Shown here in pieces: positions 7,943 to 16,613 of a stretch of 64,000 nucleotides of DNA. This DNA is from Patulibacter brassicae (GTDB lineage: Bacteria; Actinomycetota; Thermoleophilia; Solirubrobacterales; Solirubrobacteraceae). Position 1 is the first letter of the stretch; each line of letters opens with the position of its first letter. The translations under genes were made by a program, and so were the position numbers. The stretch is from positions 310,001-374,000 of the forward strand of contig NZ_JAXAVX010000003.1 in assembly GCF_033949425.1 (NCBI RefSeq), written 5' to 3'. Under the pieces are notes generated by a model, which saw only the letters and a program-made list of their open reading frames with translations, was not told the origin of the DNA and searched no databases.

Positions 7943-8016
7943 CCGCGCCGCGCCGCGATCCGCACCGAGACCCTCCGGCCGCCGCGTGGCGGCCGGCCCG
8001 ACCGAGACGAGGACCG

Positions 8017-9474
8017 ATGACCCTGGCCAGCTCCACCATCGTCGCCCGCGAGGCGACCGACGACGACGCCGGCGCGATCGCCGCGCTGCAGGAGACGATC
8101 GCCGCCCAGCGCGCCGCGTTCCGCGCCGACCCGTACCCGAGCCTCGAGCGCCGCGTCGCGCACCTGCGGGCGCTCGCCGGGATGCTCGTCGGCAACCGGG
8201 CGCGGATCCGCGCCGCCGTGGACGAGGACTTCGGCGGGCATCCGGCGCGCTTCACCGACCTCATCGAGATCCTCGCCCCCGCCGGACGCGCCGCGATCGC
8301 GATCGAGGAGCTCGCCGGCTGGATGGCCGAGGAGGAGCGCGCGATCGACCCGGGGATGTACGGCACCGGACGCGCGAGCATGCGCTACGAGCCCAAGGGC
8401 GTCGTCGGGAACATGGCCCCCTGGAACTTCCCGTTCGAGATCGCCTGCGGCCCGGTCGTCGAGATGCTCGCCGCCGGCAACCGCGTGGTCATCAAGCCCT
8501 CCGACCTCGCGCCGGCGTCCGCGTCGCTGCTCGCCGAGCTCGTCGCGGAGACCTTCGACCCCGATCACGTCGCGGTCAGCGTCGGCGGTCTGGAGCTCGC
8601 CCGGGCGTTCGCCCGCCAGCCGTGGGACCACCTCATGTACACCGGCAGCCCCGGCGTCGGGCGCGAGGTGATGCGCGCCGCGGCCGAGCATCTCGTGCCG
8701 GTGACGCTGGAGCTCGGCGGCAAGTGCCCGGCGGTCCTCACGCCCAGCGGCGTGGGCGCCGCGGCGGCGGAGGCGATCCTCGGCACGAAGCTCATCAAGA
8801 ACGGGCAGATGTGCATCAGCGTCGACCACGTCCTCGTGCCCCGGGACCGCCTCGAGGAGCTCGTCGAGCTGCTCGTCGACACGGCTGCGGCACGGGTGCC
8901 CGGGCATTCCGGCACCGACGACTGCGTCGGCATGATCAGCGAGCGCCACCGCGAGCGGATCGAGGCGCTGCTGCGGGAGGCCCGCGACGCCGGGACGCGG
9001 ATCGTCGACCTGGAGCCGGGCGCCGCGCGCGACGGCCGGCGCCTGCCGCTCTCGCTCGTGATCGATCCGGACCCGTCGCTGCGCCTGAGCCGGGAGGAGC
9101 TGTTCGGTCCGATCCTCCCCCTCGTGCCCTACGACGACCTCGGCGAGGCGGTCGCGGCGATCGACGCGACCGACCGGCCGCTCGGGCTCTACGTCTTCGG
9201 CGAGGACCCCGCCGAGTGCGAGGCGATCGTGCGGGCGGCCCGCTCGGGCGGGGCGTGCATCAACGCCTGCGCCCTGCAGGGGGCGCTGCCGACGCTCGGC
9301 TTCGGCGGCAGCGGGACGAGCGGCATGGGCCGCCACCACGGCATCGAGGGGTTCCGCGAGTTCAGCACCGCGCGCGGCGTGGTGGTGCGGGGCCGGGACG
9401 ACGCGATCGACCTGCTCTACCCGCCCTACGACGAGCGGCTCGGGGCGGTCGTCGACGCGGCGTTCGCCGGCTGA
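8017..9474 (+). CDS. aldehyde dehydrogenase, coniferyl-aldehyde-dehydrogenase-like
   Basis: 485 residues from the ATG at 8017 (GAGACGAGGACC upstream). It lacks the long N-terminal domain of classical ALDHs and resembles the CALDH/CalB group, which oxidises hydrophobic aldehydes with NAD(P). Visible motifs: the cofactor-binding PWNFPFEI and KPSDLAPAS, TGSPGVGREV, the general base Glu232 in LELGGK, and the nucleophile Cys266 in NGQMCIS. The C-terminus has FGGSGTSGMGRHHG, the dimer/tetramer strand region of the group. Probably co-transcribed with the P450; the two could act in sequence on an alcohol or methyl group. The true substrate is not deducible. Confidence 0.9.
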   Translation: MTLASSTIVAREATDDDAGAIAALQETIAAQRAAFRADPYPSLERRVAHLRALAGMLVGNRARIRAAVDEDFGGHPARFTDLIEILAPAGRAAIAIEELAGWMAEEERAIDPGMYGTGRASMRYEPKGVVGNMAPWNFPFEIACGPVVEMLAAGNRVVIKPSDLAPASASLLAELVAETFDPDHVAVSVGGLELARAFARQPWDHLMYTGSPGVGREVMRAAAEHLVPVTLELGGKCPAVLTPSGVGAAAAEAILGTKLIKNGQMCISVDHVLVPRDRLEELVELLVDTAAARVPGHSGTDDCVGMISERHRERIEALLREARDAGTRIVDLEPGAARDGRRLPLSLVIDPDPSLRLSREELFGPILPLVPYDDLGEAVAAIDATDRPLGLYVFGEDPAECEAIVRAARSGGACINACALQGALPTLGFGGSGTSGMGRHHGIEGFREFSTARGVVVRGRDDAIDLLYPPYDERLGAVVDAAFAG

Positions 9475-9520
9475 CGAGCGGGCCCAGCCGGCCACCGGGG
9501 ACGGCCGACGCCGCCGCGTC

Positions 9521-9562
9521 GGCGGGGCGACGGGACGCCGGGGCCCGTGACGGCGCCCCGCC
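9521..9562. terminator. convergent hairpin terminator
   Basis: GGCGGGGCG (9521-9529) pairs with CGCCCCGCC (9554-9562), and ACGGG (9530-9534) with CCCGT (9544-9548). It sits between the genes ending at 9474 and 9592; no T tract, as usual in this group. Confidence 0.55.
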
Positions 9563-9591
9563 GATGCGCCCCGCTCCGCCGGGACCCGCGC

Positions 9592-10791
9592 TCAGCGCGG
9601 CAGGACGCGCGGGCGCTCGGCGAGCGTCAGCCGGACGTTCCGCGGCTTGCCGTCGCGGTAGACGCGCAGCGTCACGGTCTGACCGGGACGGAAGCGCAGC
9701 GCGACCTCGGCGAGGTCGGTCGAGGAGCGGATCTCCTGGTCGTCGATGGCCACGACGACGTCGCCGCCGGTGCGGTACTCGGCGACCTGGAAGCGCTTCG
9801 CGTCCCCGTTCGAGGGCCGCACGCCGGCCTTCTCGCCCGGGCCGCCGTCGGGAACCTCCTGGACCCACGCTCCGTGGTCGACGCCGAGCCCGAACCGCTT
9901 GGCCAGCTGCGGGTAGACGTCGACGGTCGAGACGCCGAGGTACGGGTAGGCGACCTTGCCGTCGCGGCGCAGCTGGCGGACCGCCCGCCGGACGGTCTCG
10001 GCGGAGACGGCGAACCCGACGCCGGAGCCGTCGCCCGAGGTCGTCTCGATCTGGGAGTTGATCCCGAGGACGCGCCCGTCCCCGTCGAGCAGCGGACCGC
10101 CGGAGTTGCCGCGGTTGATCGCCGCGTCGGTCTGGATCGCGTCGACGGTCTCGAAGCCGGTGAGCGAGCGGATCGACCGGTCCAGCGCCGACACGACCCC
10201 GATCGAGACCGACTGCTCCTCGCCGAACGGGGAGCCGATCGCGACGACCGGCTCGCCGACGGTGAGCGAGCGGGCGGAGGCGAAGCGCAGCGGCACGAGC
10301 CGCAGGCCGCGCGGGTCGACCTTCAGCAGCGCGACGTCGTTGAACGGGTCGAAGCCGAGGATCTTCGCCGGCACCTGGTTGCGATCGGCGAAGCGGACGA
10401 AGACCTCGTCGGCCTCGCGCAGCTTCTCGCCCTCGCCGCCGGTGACGACGTGGGCGTTCGTCACGACGAGCCCGTCGTCGGAGACGACGAAGCCCGAGCC
10501 CAGCCCGCTGTCGGAGTCCAGCGCCTGGCGCCCGCCGCGCCCCTGCGTCAGGACGGTCACGACGCCCGGCCCGAACCGCTCGTAGATCCGCGCGGCGTCG
10601 ATCGTCCTGCCCGACGCGCTCGCCGCGGCCTCGCCGCCGTCCTGCGCCTCGCGCACGACCTCGACGGTGCGGGTCGTGATCGCGCCCGCGCCGGCGCCGT
10701 CCTCGTCGTCGCCGCAGGCGGCGAGCCCCAGCGCCGCGGCGGGCAACAGCGCGAGACCGGCGAGCAGGGCGGCGGGGCGGGTCGAGGTCAT
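9592..10791 (-). CDS. HtrA/DegP-like serine protease with PDZ domain, lipoprotein
   Basis: 399 residues. An N-terminal signal ends in the lipobox LGLAAC, so Cys26 should be lipidated and the enzyme anchored outside the membrane. The trypsin-like domain shows His114 (VVTNAHVV), Asp152 (FNDVALLKV) and Ser230 (INRGNSGGPLL). About residues 275-390 form one PDZ domain with an 18-residue polar insertion. Such proteases remove or refold damaged envelope proteins. Its ATG overlaps the stop of the sensor kinase by ATGA, making regulator-kinase-protease one operon; this matches an envelope-stress circuit in which the two-component system controls the protease. Confidence 0.92.
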   Translation of the reverse strand: MTSTRPAALLAGLALLPAAALGLAACGDDEDGAGAGAITTRTVEVVREAQDGGEAAASASGRTIDAARIYERFGPGVVTVLTQGRGGRQALDSDSGLGSGFVVSDDGLVVTNAHVVTGGEGEKLREADEVFVRFADRNQVPAKILGFDPFNDVALLKVDPRGLRLVPLRFASARSLTVGEPVVAIGSPFGEEQSVSIGVVSALDRSIRSLTGFETVDAIQTDAAINRGNSGGPLLDGDGRVLGINSQIETTSGDGSGVGFAVSAETVRRAVRQLRRDGKVAYPYLGVSTVDVYPQLAKRFGLGVDHGAWVQEVPDGGPGEKAGVRPSNGDAKRFQVAEYRTGGDVVVAIDDQEIRSSTDLAEVALRFRPGQTVTLRVYRDGKPRNVRLTLAERPRVLPR

Positions 10792-12233
10792 GCGGGCAGC
10801 TCCAGGGTGAAGGTCGTGCGTCCGGGCGCGGTCGATGCTCGCAGGCTGCCGCGCATCCGGTGCGCCAGCTCGTGGGCGATCGCCAGGCCCAGCCCGGCTC
10901 CGGAGCGGTCCCCCGCGCCGTGGAAGGGCTCGAACAGGTGGGGCACGTCCTCGGCGGCGATGCCCGGGCCGTGGTCGGTGACCTCGATCCGGGCGACGCC
11001 TCCGCTGCGGGCGACGCGGATCTCGACCGCGGCGCTCGCGTCGGCGTGCTTCAGGGCATTGTCCACGAGGATCCGGATCACCTGGGCGACGCGGTCGGGG
11101 TCGCACCGCTGCCGGACGGTCCCGCCGACGAGCCGCACGCGCAGGATCCGTCCTTCCCGTTCCACGACGGGCGCGAACTCGTCGGCGACCGCCGCGGCGA
11201 CGTCGTGGAGGTCGCAGACCTCCGGCCGCAGCTCGAGCCCGCCGCTCTCGAGCCGGGAGAGGTCCAGCAGGTCGTCGGCCAGGCGCGTCAGGCGCCCGAT
11301 CTGCGCGCTGAGCCGGTCGAGGAAGGCGCGGCGCTCGTCCTCGTCGAGCTCCTCGTCGCGCAGCAGCTCGACGAACCCCGACAGCGTCGAGAGCGGCGTG
11401 CGGAGCTCGTGCGACGCCGTGGCGATGAACCGCTTGCGGCTGCCGTCGAGCTCGGCGAGCTGCCGGCGCATCGTCTCCAGCGACCGCCCGAGCTCGCCCA
11501 GCTCGTCGCCGCCGGCGGTGTCGAAGCGCGTGGTGAAGCGCCCGGCGGCGACCTCGCGCGATCCGCGCTCGAGCGCGCGGATCCGGGCGGAGATGCCCAC
11601 GGCGAGCGTCGCCCCGGCGGCGAGCGCGACGAGCAGCGCCAGGAGGCCGCCGAAGAGCACCCGGCGTCCGACGAGCCCGACCGTCGAGTGGACGTCTTCC
11701 AGGCCCTCGCTGACCACGAGCACCGCGCGCCCGGACGACGCGCCGCCGAGGTCGACGGGCACCGCGACGCGGGCGGCGAGGCGCCCCCGCCGGTCGATCT
11801 CCCCCCGCGCGCGGTCGACCTGCAGCGCGCGAGCGGCGAGGCGCATCGCGGCGTCCGAGGGCGCGGCGGTGCCGCGGGTCGTCTGGCGCACGGCCATCGC
11901 CCCGGGTCGACGGTCGTCGGTCACGAGCAGCGTGACGGTCCCGCCGGTCCGCGCGGCGACGGTCTCCACGACCTGGCGCGGCGTCGGGGGGCGCCGCGAG
12001 CGGCCGGCGGCCTCCTGCTCGCCCGCGGCCCGCTCGGCGTCGGTCGTCAGCGACAGCAGCCGCTGCTGGCTCAGCGACGACTCGAGCGTCGGCAGGACCT
12101 GCAGCGCGATGACGCCGACGGCGACGAGCGTCACGACGAGGAACGCCACCACGAGCCGCAGGCGCAGCGTCCAGCGCGTCGCGCGCCGCGGTGCCGCGGG
12201 GGGCCGCGGCGGGCGGTCGGGACGCTCGCTCAC
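10788..12233 (-). CDS. sensor histidine kinase of an envelope two-component system
   Basis: 481 residues from GTG at 12233, which overlaps the response-regulator stop as GTGA. TM1 is about residues 24-48, an extracytoplasmic sensor domain spans about 49-188, TM2 is about 191-214, then HAMP (about 215-267), HisKA with the phospho-acceptor His275 in ATASHELRTPL, and HATPase_c with NALKHA (N box), DHGPGI (G1) and GAGLGLAI (G2). This is an ordinary EnvZ/MprB-like architecture. The overlap at both ends with the regulator and the HtrA-like protease argues that the three are translated together and serve envelope stress sensing, as with MprAB-PepD in mycobacteria; that parallel is inference. Confidence 0.93.
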   Translation of the reverse strand: MSERPDRPPRPPAAPRRATRWTLRLRLVVAFLVVTLVAVGVIALQVLPTLESSLSQQRLLSLTTDAERAAGEQEAAGRSRRPPTPRQVVETVAARTGGTVTLLVTDDRRPGAMAVRQTTRGTAAPSDAAMRLAARALQVDRARGEIDRRGRLAARVAVPVDLGGASSGRAVLVVSEGLEDVHSTVGLVGRRVLFGGLLALLVALAAGATLAVGISARIRALERGSREVAAGRFTTRFDTAGGDELGELGRSLETMRRQLAELDGSRKRFIATASHELRTPLSTLSGFVELLRDEELDEDERRAFLDRLSAQIGRLTRLADDLLDLSRLESGGLELRPEVCDLHDVAAAVADEFAPVVEREGRILRVRLVGGTVRQRCDPDRVAQVIRILVDNALKHADASAAVEIRVARSGGVARIEVTDHGPGIAAEDVPHLFEPFHGAGDRSGAGLGLAIAHELAHRMRGSLRASTAPGRTTFTLELPA

Positions 12234-12928
12234 GGGTCGCGGAACCGGTACCCGAGGCCGCGCACGGTGATGATGTGCTCCGGCGCCTTCGGGTTGCGCT
12301 CGAGCTTCTCCCGCAGGTGGAGGACGTGCACGTCGACGGTGCGGCGCTCGCGGTAGGCCGAGCCGCCCCACGCCCGCTCGAGCAGCATGTCGCGCGTGAA
12401 GACCCGCCCCGGGGCTTGCGCGAGCGTCACGAGCAGCTCGAACTCGAGGTGCGTGAGCTCGACCTCCTCGCCGCGGACGACGACGCGCCGCCGGTCGGCG
12501 TCGATCACGACGTCGCCGATCTCGATCGGCGGGGTGGCGCCCGGGCGCGCCGCCGGCAGCGCCGCGCGCCGCAGGGCCGCGCGCACGCGACTGCGCAGCT
12601 CGCGGACGGAGAACGGCTTCGTGACGTAGTCGTCGGCGCCGGCCTCCAGCCCCGCGACGCGGTCGCCCTCCTCGCCGCGCGCGGAGAGCATGATGATCGG
12701 CACCGCGCTGCGCTCGCGGAGCGCGCGGCAGACGGCGACGCCGTCCAGCCCCGGCAGCATGACGTCGAGCAGGACGAGGTCCGGTTGCCCGCGCTCGAAC
12801 TGCTCCAGCGCCTCCGGGCCGGTGGTGGCCGTGAGCACCTCGTGGCCGTCGCGCCGCAGCGGGAAGGCGAGGAGCGCGCGGATCGACTCCTCGTCGTCGA
12901 CCACCAGGATGCGGGCGGGGGCGTCCAT
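12230..12928 (-). CDS. OmpR-family response regulator
   Basis: 232 residues from the ATG at 12928. A TTG at 12964 is also in frame but overlaps the TAGGCT -10, so the ATG is preferred. The receiver domain has the acidic pair Asp11-Asp12, phospho-acceptor Asp55 in LVLLDVMLPG, Ser/Thr in IIMLSA and Lys in VTKPF. The C-terminal winged helix (about 135-230) contains the recognition region RTVDVHVLHLREKLE and ends in VRGLGYRF. It is the first gene of an operon with the kinase and the HtrA-like protease and is divergent from the M28-like gene. An 18-bp perfect palindrome sits just upstream of its -10. Confidence 0.93.
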   Translation of the reverse strand: MDAPARILVVDDEESIRALLAFPLRRDGHEVLTATTGPEALEQFERGQPDLVLLDVMLPGLDGVAVCRALRERSAVPIIMLSARGEEGDRVAGLEAGADDYVTKPFSVRELRSRVRAALRRAALPAARPGATPPIEIGDVVIDADRRRVVVRGEEVELTHLEFELLVTLAQAPGRVFTRDMLLERAWGGSAYRERRTVDVHVLHLREKLERNPKAPEHIITVRGLGYRFRDP

Positions 12929-12963
12929 CTCGCGGGGCGCGGGCGCAGCGACCGCGTCCTGCA

Positions 12964-12991
12964 AGCCTAGCGGGGGCGGTCGCGACCGCCC
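12964..12991. promoter_or_regulatory. TAGGCT -10 plus an 18-bp perfect palindrome
   Basis: On the minus strand TAGGCT (12964-12969) is the likely -10 of the regulator-kinase-protease operon. Directly upstream, 12974-12991 reads GGGCGGTCGCGACCGCCC, a perfect 18-bp inverted repeat with no spacer. It covers the spacer/-35 zone, where a repressor or an autoregulating response regulator would bind. The divergent gene at 13078 has its own TAGCCT -10 about 70 bp away. Confidence 0.5.
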
Positions 12992-13063
12992 GCCCGTGGT
13001 CGGCGCCCGCCCGCCTCGGGCCGGACGTCCCCAGGGGCGGGGGGCGGGGCGGGGCGGCGCCGG

Positions 13064-13069
13064 TAGCCT
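13064..13069 (+). promoter_or_regulatory. probable -10 of the M28-like gene (TAGCCT)
   Basis: TAGCCT ends 8 nt before the GTG start at 13078; there is no ribosome binding site in between, so leaderless initiation is likely. Confidence 0.5.
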
Positions 13070-13077
13070 GCGGGCTC

Positions 13078-14820
13078 GTGGCTCTCCGGGTCGGCATCGG
13101 CGCAGTCCTGCTGGCGGTGCTGATCGCGGCCTTCTCGCTGCGACCGACGCCGCGTCCGCTGACGGGCGGCCTCGGCGGGCAGACCTTCGACGCCTCGGCC
13201 GCGTCGCGGCAGCTCGACGAGCTCGCCCAGCGCTACCCGAGCCGCCGCGCCGGGTCGTCCGGCGACGCGCTGCTCGCGACCCGGATGGCGGCCGAGCTCC
13301 GGCGCGCCCTGCCGACGGCGTCGATCGATCGGGACCGCTTCCGCGCCGACACCCCCGACGGCAGCCGGGAGCTCGAGAACGTCTCGGCGACCGTCCGCGG
13401 GCGGCCGGGGCCCGGGCTCGTCGTCGTCGCGCACCGCGACGCGCTCGAGCCGGGGTCGAAGGCGGAGCTCTCCGGGACCGCGGCGCTGCTCGCGCTCGCG
13501 CGCGCCGTCGGCGAGTCCCGCTTCGACCACACGATCCAGTTCGTCTCCACGAGCGGCGCCTCCGGGGGCGGGCTGACCGGCGCGACCCGGCTCGCGCGCA
13601 CCCTGCGCGGGCAGGCCGCCGCGGTGCTCGTGCTCGGCGACGTGAGCGGGCCGCCGTCCCGGACGCCGGAGGTCGTCACGTGGTCCAACCGCGGCCCGTC
13701 GGCGCCGCTGCGGCTGCAGCGCTCCGTCGTCGCCGCGATGCGCCAGGAGGGCCTCGCCGTCAGCCCGCAGGCCGGCCCCTGGTCGCAGATCGTGCGACGC
13801 TCGCTGCCCGCGACGGTCGGCGAGCAGGGCGAGCTGAACCAGGCGCGGATCCCGGCCGTCCTCGTCACCTCGGGCTCCGCCGTGCCGCCCGCGGCGGACG
13901 CCCCCGTCGAGGCGCCCCGGATGGGGGCCTACGGTCGCGCCGTCCTCCGCACCCTCCACGCCCTGGACCGCACCCGCGTCGGCGTCGGCGCGCCGCAGAC
14001 CGAGCTGGCGATCGTGGGCCGGCTCCTGCCGCAGTGGTCGCTGCAGGTCCTGCTGCTGGCCCTCGTGCTGCCGCTGCTCTTCCCGGCGGTCGTCGTCGCG
14101 CTGACCCTCGCGCGCGACGGTCACCCGCTGCTGCCCGGCGCCGCGTGGGCGGCTGGCTGCGCGACCGGGCCGCTCGTCGCCGGGCTCCTCGCGATCGGCC
14201 TCGGGCGGATCGGGATCGTGTCCCCGGCCGTCCCCGCGCCGTTCGCGGGACCCGCGCTCGAGCTCGGCGTCGGGTCCTGGGCGCTCGTCGTGCTGCTCGC
14301 GGCGATCCTCGTGACGACCGTCGTCCTCAGCCGCCCCCGCCTGGCGCGCGAGGCGCCCGGCCCCGACGAGCCGACCCCGGTGGCGGTCGCCACCGCGGTC
14401 TTCGCCGCGCTCGTCGCCGTCGTCCTGACGCTCGTCGTCCTCGAGCCGCTCGCCGCGATCCTGCTCGTGCCCGCGCTGCTGGCGTGGCCGGCCGCGCTGT
14501 CGCTGCCGATGCTGCGGCCGCTGCACCGCTGGCTGCTGCTGGGCACCGGCGCGCTGCTGCCGCTCGCGGCCCTCGTCTCGGTCTCCGGCGCGCTCGACGT
14601 CGGCGTCGTGGACCTGCCGTGGTGGCTCGTGCTGCTCGTGGCGGGTGGGCAGATCACGCCGGTCGCGATGCTGCTGACGAGCGTCGTCCTCGGCGCGCTG
14701 CTCGCCACGACGCTCATGCTGCTGCCGCGGGGCCGGCGGCCGCGTGGGCGGGCGGCGGCCCCCGGCCGGGGGCCGCGGCGCCGGCGCGACGACGCGCCCC
14801 TGCTCGTCGAGGACCGATGA
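13078..14820 (+). CDS. M28-peptidase-like membrane protein with degenerate metal site
   Basis: 580 residues from GTG. An N-terminal hydrophobic helix (about 3-21) is followed by an extracytoplasmic domain to about residue 310 with the order and spacing of an M28 aminopeptidase: VVVAHRDA matches the VxAHxD strand, then KAELSGTAALLALAR stands where the family has the metal-binding ADDNASG, and STSGASGGGLTG stands where FxGEExGLxGS is expected. Only the first His/Asp survive; the bridging Asp and the catalytic Glu are replaced, so it is probably not a peptidase. The C-terminal ~240 residues hold about 8 membrane helices and a basic tail. Its stop overlaps the sortase ATG, so the two are co-translated. 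Confidence 0.75.
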   Translation: MALRVGIGAVLLAVLIAAFSLRPTPRPLTGGLGGQTFDASAASRQLDELAQRYPSRRAGSSGDALLATRMAAELRRALPTASIDRDRFRADTPDGSRELENVSATVRGRPGPGLVVVAHRDALEPGSKAELSGTAALLALARAVGESRFDHTIQFVSTSGASGGGLTGATRLARTLRGQAAAVLVLGDVSGPPSRTPEVVTWSNRGPSAPLRLQRSVVAAMRQEGLAVSPQAGPWSQIVRRSLPATVGEQGELNQARIPAVLVTSGSAVPPAADAPVEAPRMGAYGRAVLRTLHALDRTRVGVGAPQTELAIVGRLLPQWSLQVLLLALVLPLLFPAVVVALTLARDGHPLLPGAAWAAGCATGPLVAGLLAIGLGRIGIVSPAVPAPFAGPALELGVGSWALVVLLAAILVTTVVLSRPRLAREAPGPDEPTPVAVATAVFAALVAVVLTLVVLEPLAAILLVPALLAWPAALSLPMLRPLHRWLLLGTGALLPLAALVSVSGALDVGVVDLPWWLVLLVAGGQITPVAMLLTSVVLGALLATTLMLLPRGRRPRGRAAAPGRGPRRRRDDAPLLVEDR

Positions 14821-15557
14821 GCCCGTCGCCGGGGTCCGGTCGCCGCGGCGCGTCGCGGACGGCGACCCGCGACCGCCGCGTGACGCCCCGCGAGCTCGTG
14901 CGGACGCTCGGCACGACGCTCGCCCTCGCGGGGGCCCTCGTCCTCGCCGACGTCGCCGCGACGCTCTGGTGGCAGGAGCCGGTCACCGCGGTCGTCGGCC
15001 ACCTGCGCCAGCGGGGCCTCGCGGAGCGACTCCCGGCCCCGCCCGCCGGCGCCGAGCGGCTCGCCGTCGCCGAGCTCGCCGACGACCGGGCGCGCATGGC
15101 GTTCCTCGCCCGGCGCCAGCGGCAGGCCCTGCGGAGCGGCGAGCCCGCCGCCCGGCTGCGGATCCCGCGGCTGGGCCTCGACCAGGTCGTGGTCCAGGGC
15201 GTCGACCGCGGGCCGCTGGAGCGCGGTCCGGGGCTCTATCCCTCGCAGCCGCTGCCCGGCGCCCCCGGGACGGCGGCGATCGCCGGGCACCGCACGACGT
15301 ACGGCGCCCCGTTCCGCCACCTGGACCGGATGCGTCCCGGGGACCCGATCACCGTCGAGCTCGCCTACGGCCGGGTCCGCTACCGCGTGACGACGGTGCG
15401 CAGCGTCGCGCCCGACGCGGTCTGGGTCCTCGACCGGCGCCGCGAGGACCGCCTCGTGCTGACCGCCTGCGACCCGCCGTTCAGCGCGGCGCGGCGGCTC
15501 GTCGTCTCGGCGCGGCTGGACTCCGCCGTCCTGGCCCGCCCGTCCTGGGCGTCCTGA
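14817..15557 (+). CDS. class E sortase
   Basis: 246 residues. An Arg-rich N-terminus precedes one membrane anchor (about 31-52), and the extracytoplasmic sortase domain begins near LRIPRLGLDQVVVQGV. Catalytic residues are visible: His158 in AGHRTTYG, Cys218 in VLTACDP and the Arg pair 226-227 in SAARRLVV. The TYGAPF and LTACDPPF forms fit class E, the actinobacterial housekeeping sortases that attach LAxTG-type proteins to the wall or join pilus subunits. It overlaps the preceding M28-like membrane gene by ATGA, an unusual partner. No LPxTG/LAxTG substrate gene is seen in the window. Confidence 0.92.
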   Translation: MSPSPGSGRRGASRTATRDRRVTPRELVRTLGTTLALAGALVLADVAATLWWQEPVTAVVGHLRQRGLAERLPAPPAGAERLAVAELADDRARMAFLARRQRQALRSGEPAARLRIPRLGLDQVVVQGVDRGPLERGPGLYPSQPLPGAPGTAAIAGHRTTYGAPFRHLDRMRPGDPITVELAYGRVRYRVTTVRSVAPDAVWVLDRRREDRLVLTACDPPFSAARRLVVSARLDSAVLARPSWAS

Positions 15558-15571
15558 CCGCGCCGGTCAGG
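15553..15571. terminator. short hairpin formed by two converging stop codons
   Basis: CCTGACC (15553-15559) pairs perfectly with GGTCAGG (15565-15571) around a 5-nt loop. The arms contain the TGA of the sortase and of thiL, so one hairpin serves both strands. Confidence 0.45.
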
Positions 15572-16559
15572 CGCCGTGCTCCCAGCCGCGCCACGGGCGC
15601 GGGGCGCCGTCGCGCAGCAGGCGCGCGCCCGGCGCGCCCCCGGCGTCGTGGACCGTGCCGACCCAGCGGACGCCCAGCGCGGCGAGCGCCTCGCGCGCCG
15701 CCGGGGGCGCGGCGACGAGCAGCTCGAAGTCCTCGCCGCCCTCCGCGGCGGTCCGGGCCGCATCGGCGCCGAGCGCCGCGGCGACGGCGTCGACGCCCGC
15801 CTGCCGGGGCAGCGCGTCGACGTCGACGTCGATCCGCACCCGCGAGCGCCGCGCGAGGTGGTCGGCGTCCGTGGCCACGCCGTCGGAGAGGTCGATGGCC
15901 GCGACGGCGCCGGCGGCGCGCAGCCGCCGCCCGAGGGCCACGAGGGGCGTCGGGCGCAGGTAGCGCTCGATCAGCGCCTCCGCCTCAGCGGGCGGGCAGG
16001 GCGCCGGGACGTCGGCCCCGGCCAGCCGCGGGTCGGTGAGGAGCGCCAGCCCGGTCGCGCTGCCGCCGAGGACGCCGGTGACGCCGACCGACCACCCGGG
16101 CCGCGCCCCGTCGCGGCGCAGGAGCTCGGCCTCCGACGCCGCCCAGCCGACGACGGTGACGGTGACCACGAGCCCGGGGCCCGCCGACACGTCGCCGCCG
16201 GCGATCGTCGTCCCGGTCGCGGCCGCGACCGCCTCCGCACCGCGCACGAGGCCCTCGAGCCGCGCGTCGTCCCACGCCGGGGGCGCGGTCAGCGCGACGT
16301 ACGCCTCGCCGGGGGCGACCCCCATCGCGGCGAGGTCCGACAGCGCCGTGGCCATCGCCCGGTGGCCGACGACCTCCGGCGTGACCCGCGGGTGCCCGTC
16401 CGGCGGCAGGTGGACGCCGAGGACGGTCGTGTCGGTGCTCGTGACGGCGAGCGCGTCGGCGCGCACCACCGCGGCATCGTCGCCGGGGCCGACGAGCAGC
16501 CGATCGCCCCGCCGGCCGAGACCGGCCACGACGCGCTCGATGAGGTCGCGCTCGGCCAT
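15567..16559 (-). CDS. thiL: thiamine-monophosphate kinase
   Basis: 330 residues, the usual size of ThiL, which phosphorylates thiamine monophosphate to the cofactor thiamine diphosphate with ATP. The N-terminal AIRS-like domain has GPGDDAAVV (ATP/Mg loop), TSTDTTVLGVH and VGHRAMATALSDLAAMGVAP; the second half has GGDVSAGP, VTGVLGGSATGL, AIDLSDGVATDADHLA and AEGGEDFELL. All the aspartates expected for metal binding are present. No other thiamin gene is nearby. The downstream sortase converges on it through a stop-codon hairpin, and infA lies just upstream on the same strand (54 nt). Confidence 0.95.
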   Translation of the reverse strand: MAERDLIERVVAGLGRRGDRLLVGPGDDAAVVRADALAVTSTDTTVLGVHLPPDGHPRVTPEVVGHRAMATALSDLAAMGVAPGEAYVALTAPPAWDDARLEGLVRGAEAVAAATGTTIAGGDVSAGPGLVVTVTVVGWAASEAELLRRDGARPGWSVGVTGVLGGSATGLALLTDPRLAGADVPAPCPPAEAEALIERYLRPTPLVALGRRLRAAGAVAAIDLSDGVATDADHLARRSRVRIDVDVDALPRQAGVDAVAAALGADAARTAAEGGEDFELLVAAPPAAREALAALGVRWVGTVHDAGGAPGARLLRDGAPRPWRGWEHGA

Positions 16560-16613
16560 CGGACGGAGGGCGGAGGAGGCGGCCGCCGTGCCGCGCGGCT
16601 CAGCGGCGCGCGA

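Noticed and set aside
12929..12964. TTG at 12964 as start of the response regulator
   Set aside because: It overlaps the TAGGCT -10; the ATG at 12928 gives a normal receiver-domain N-terminus.
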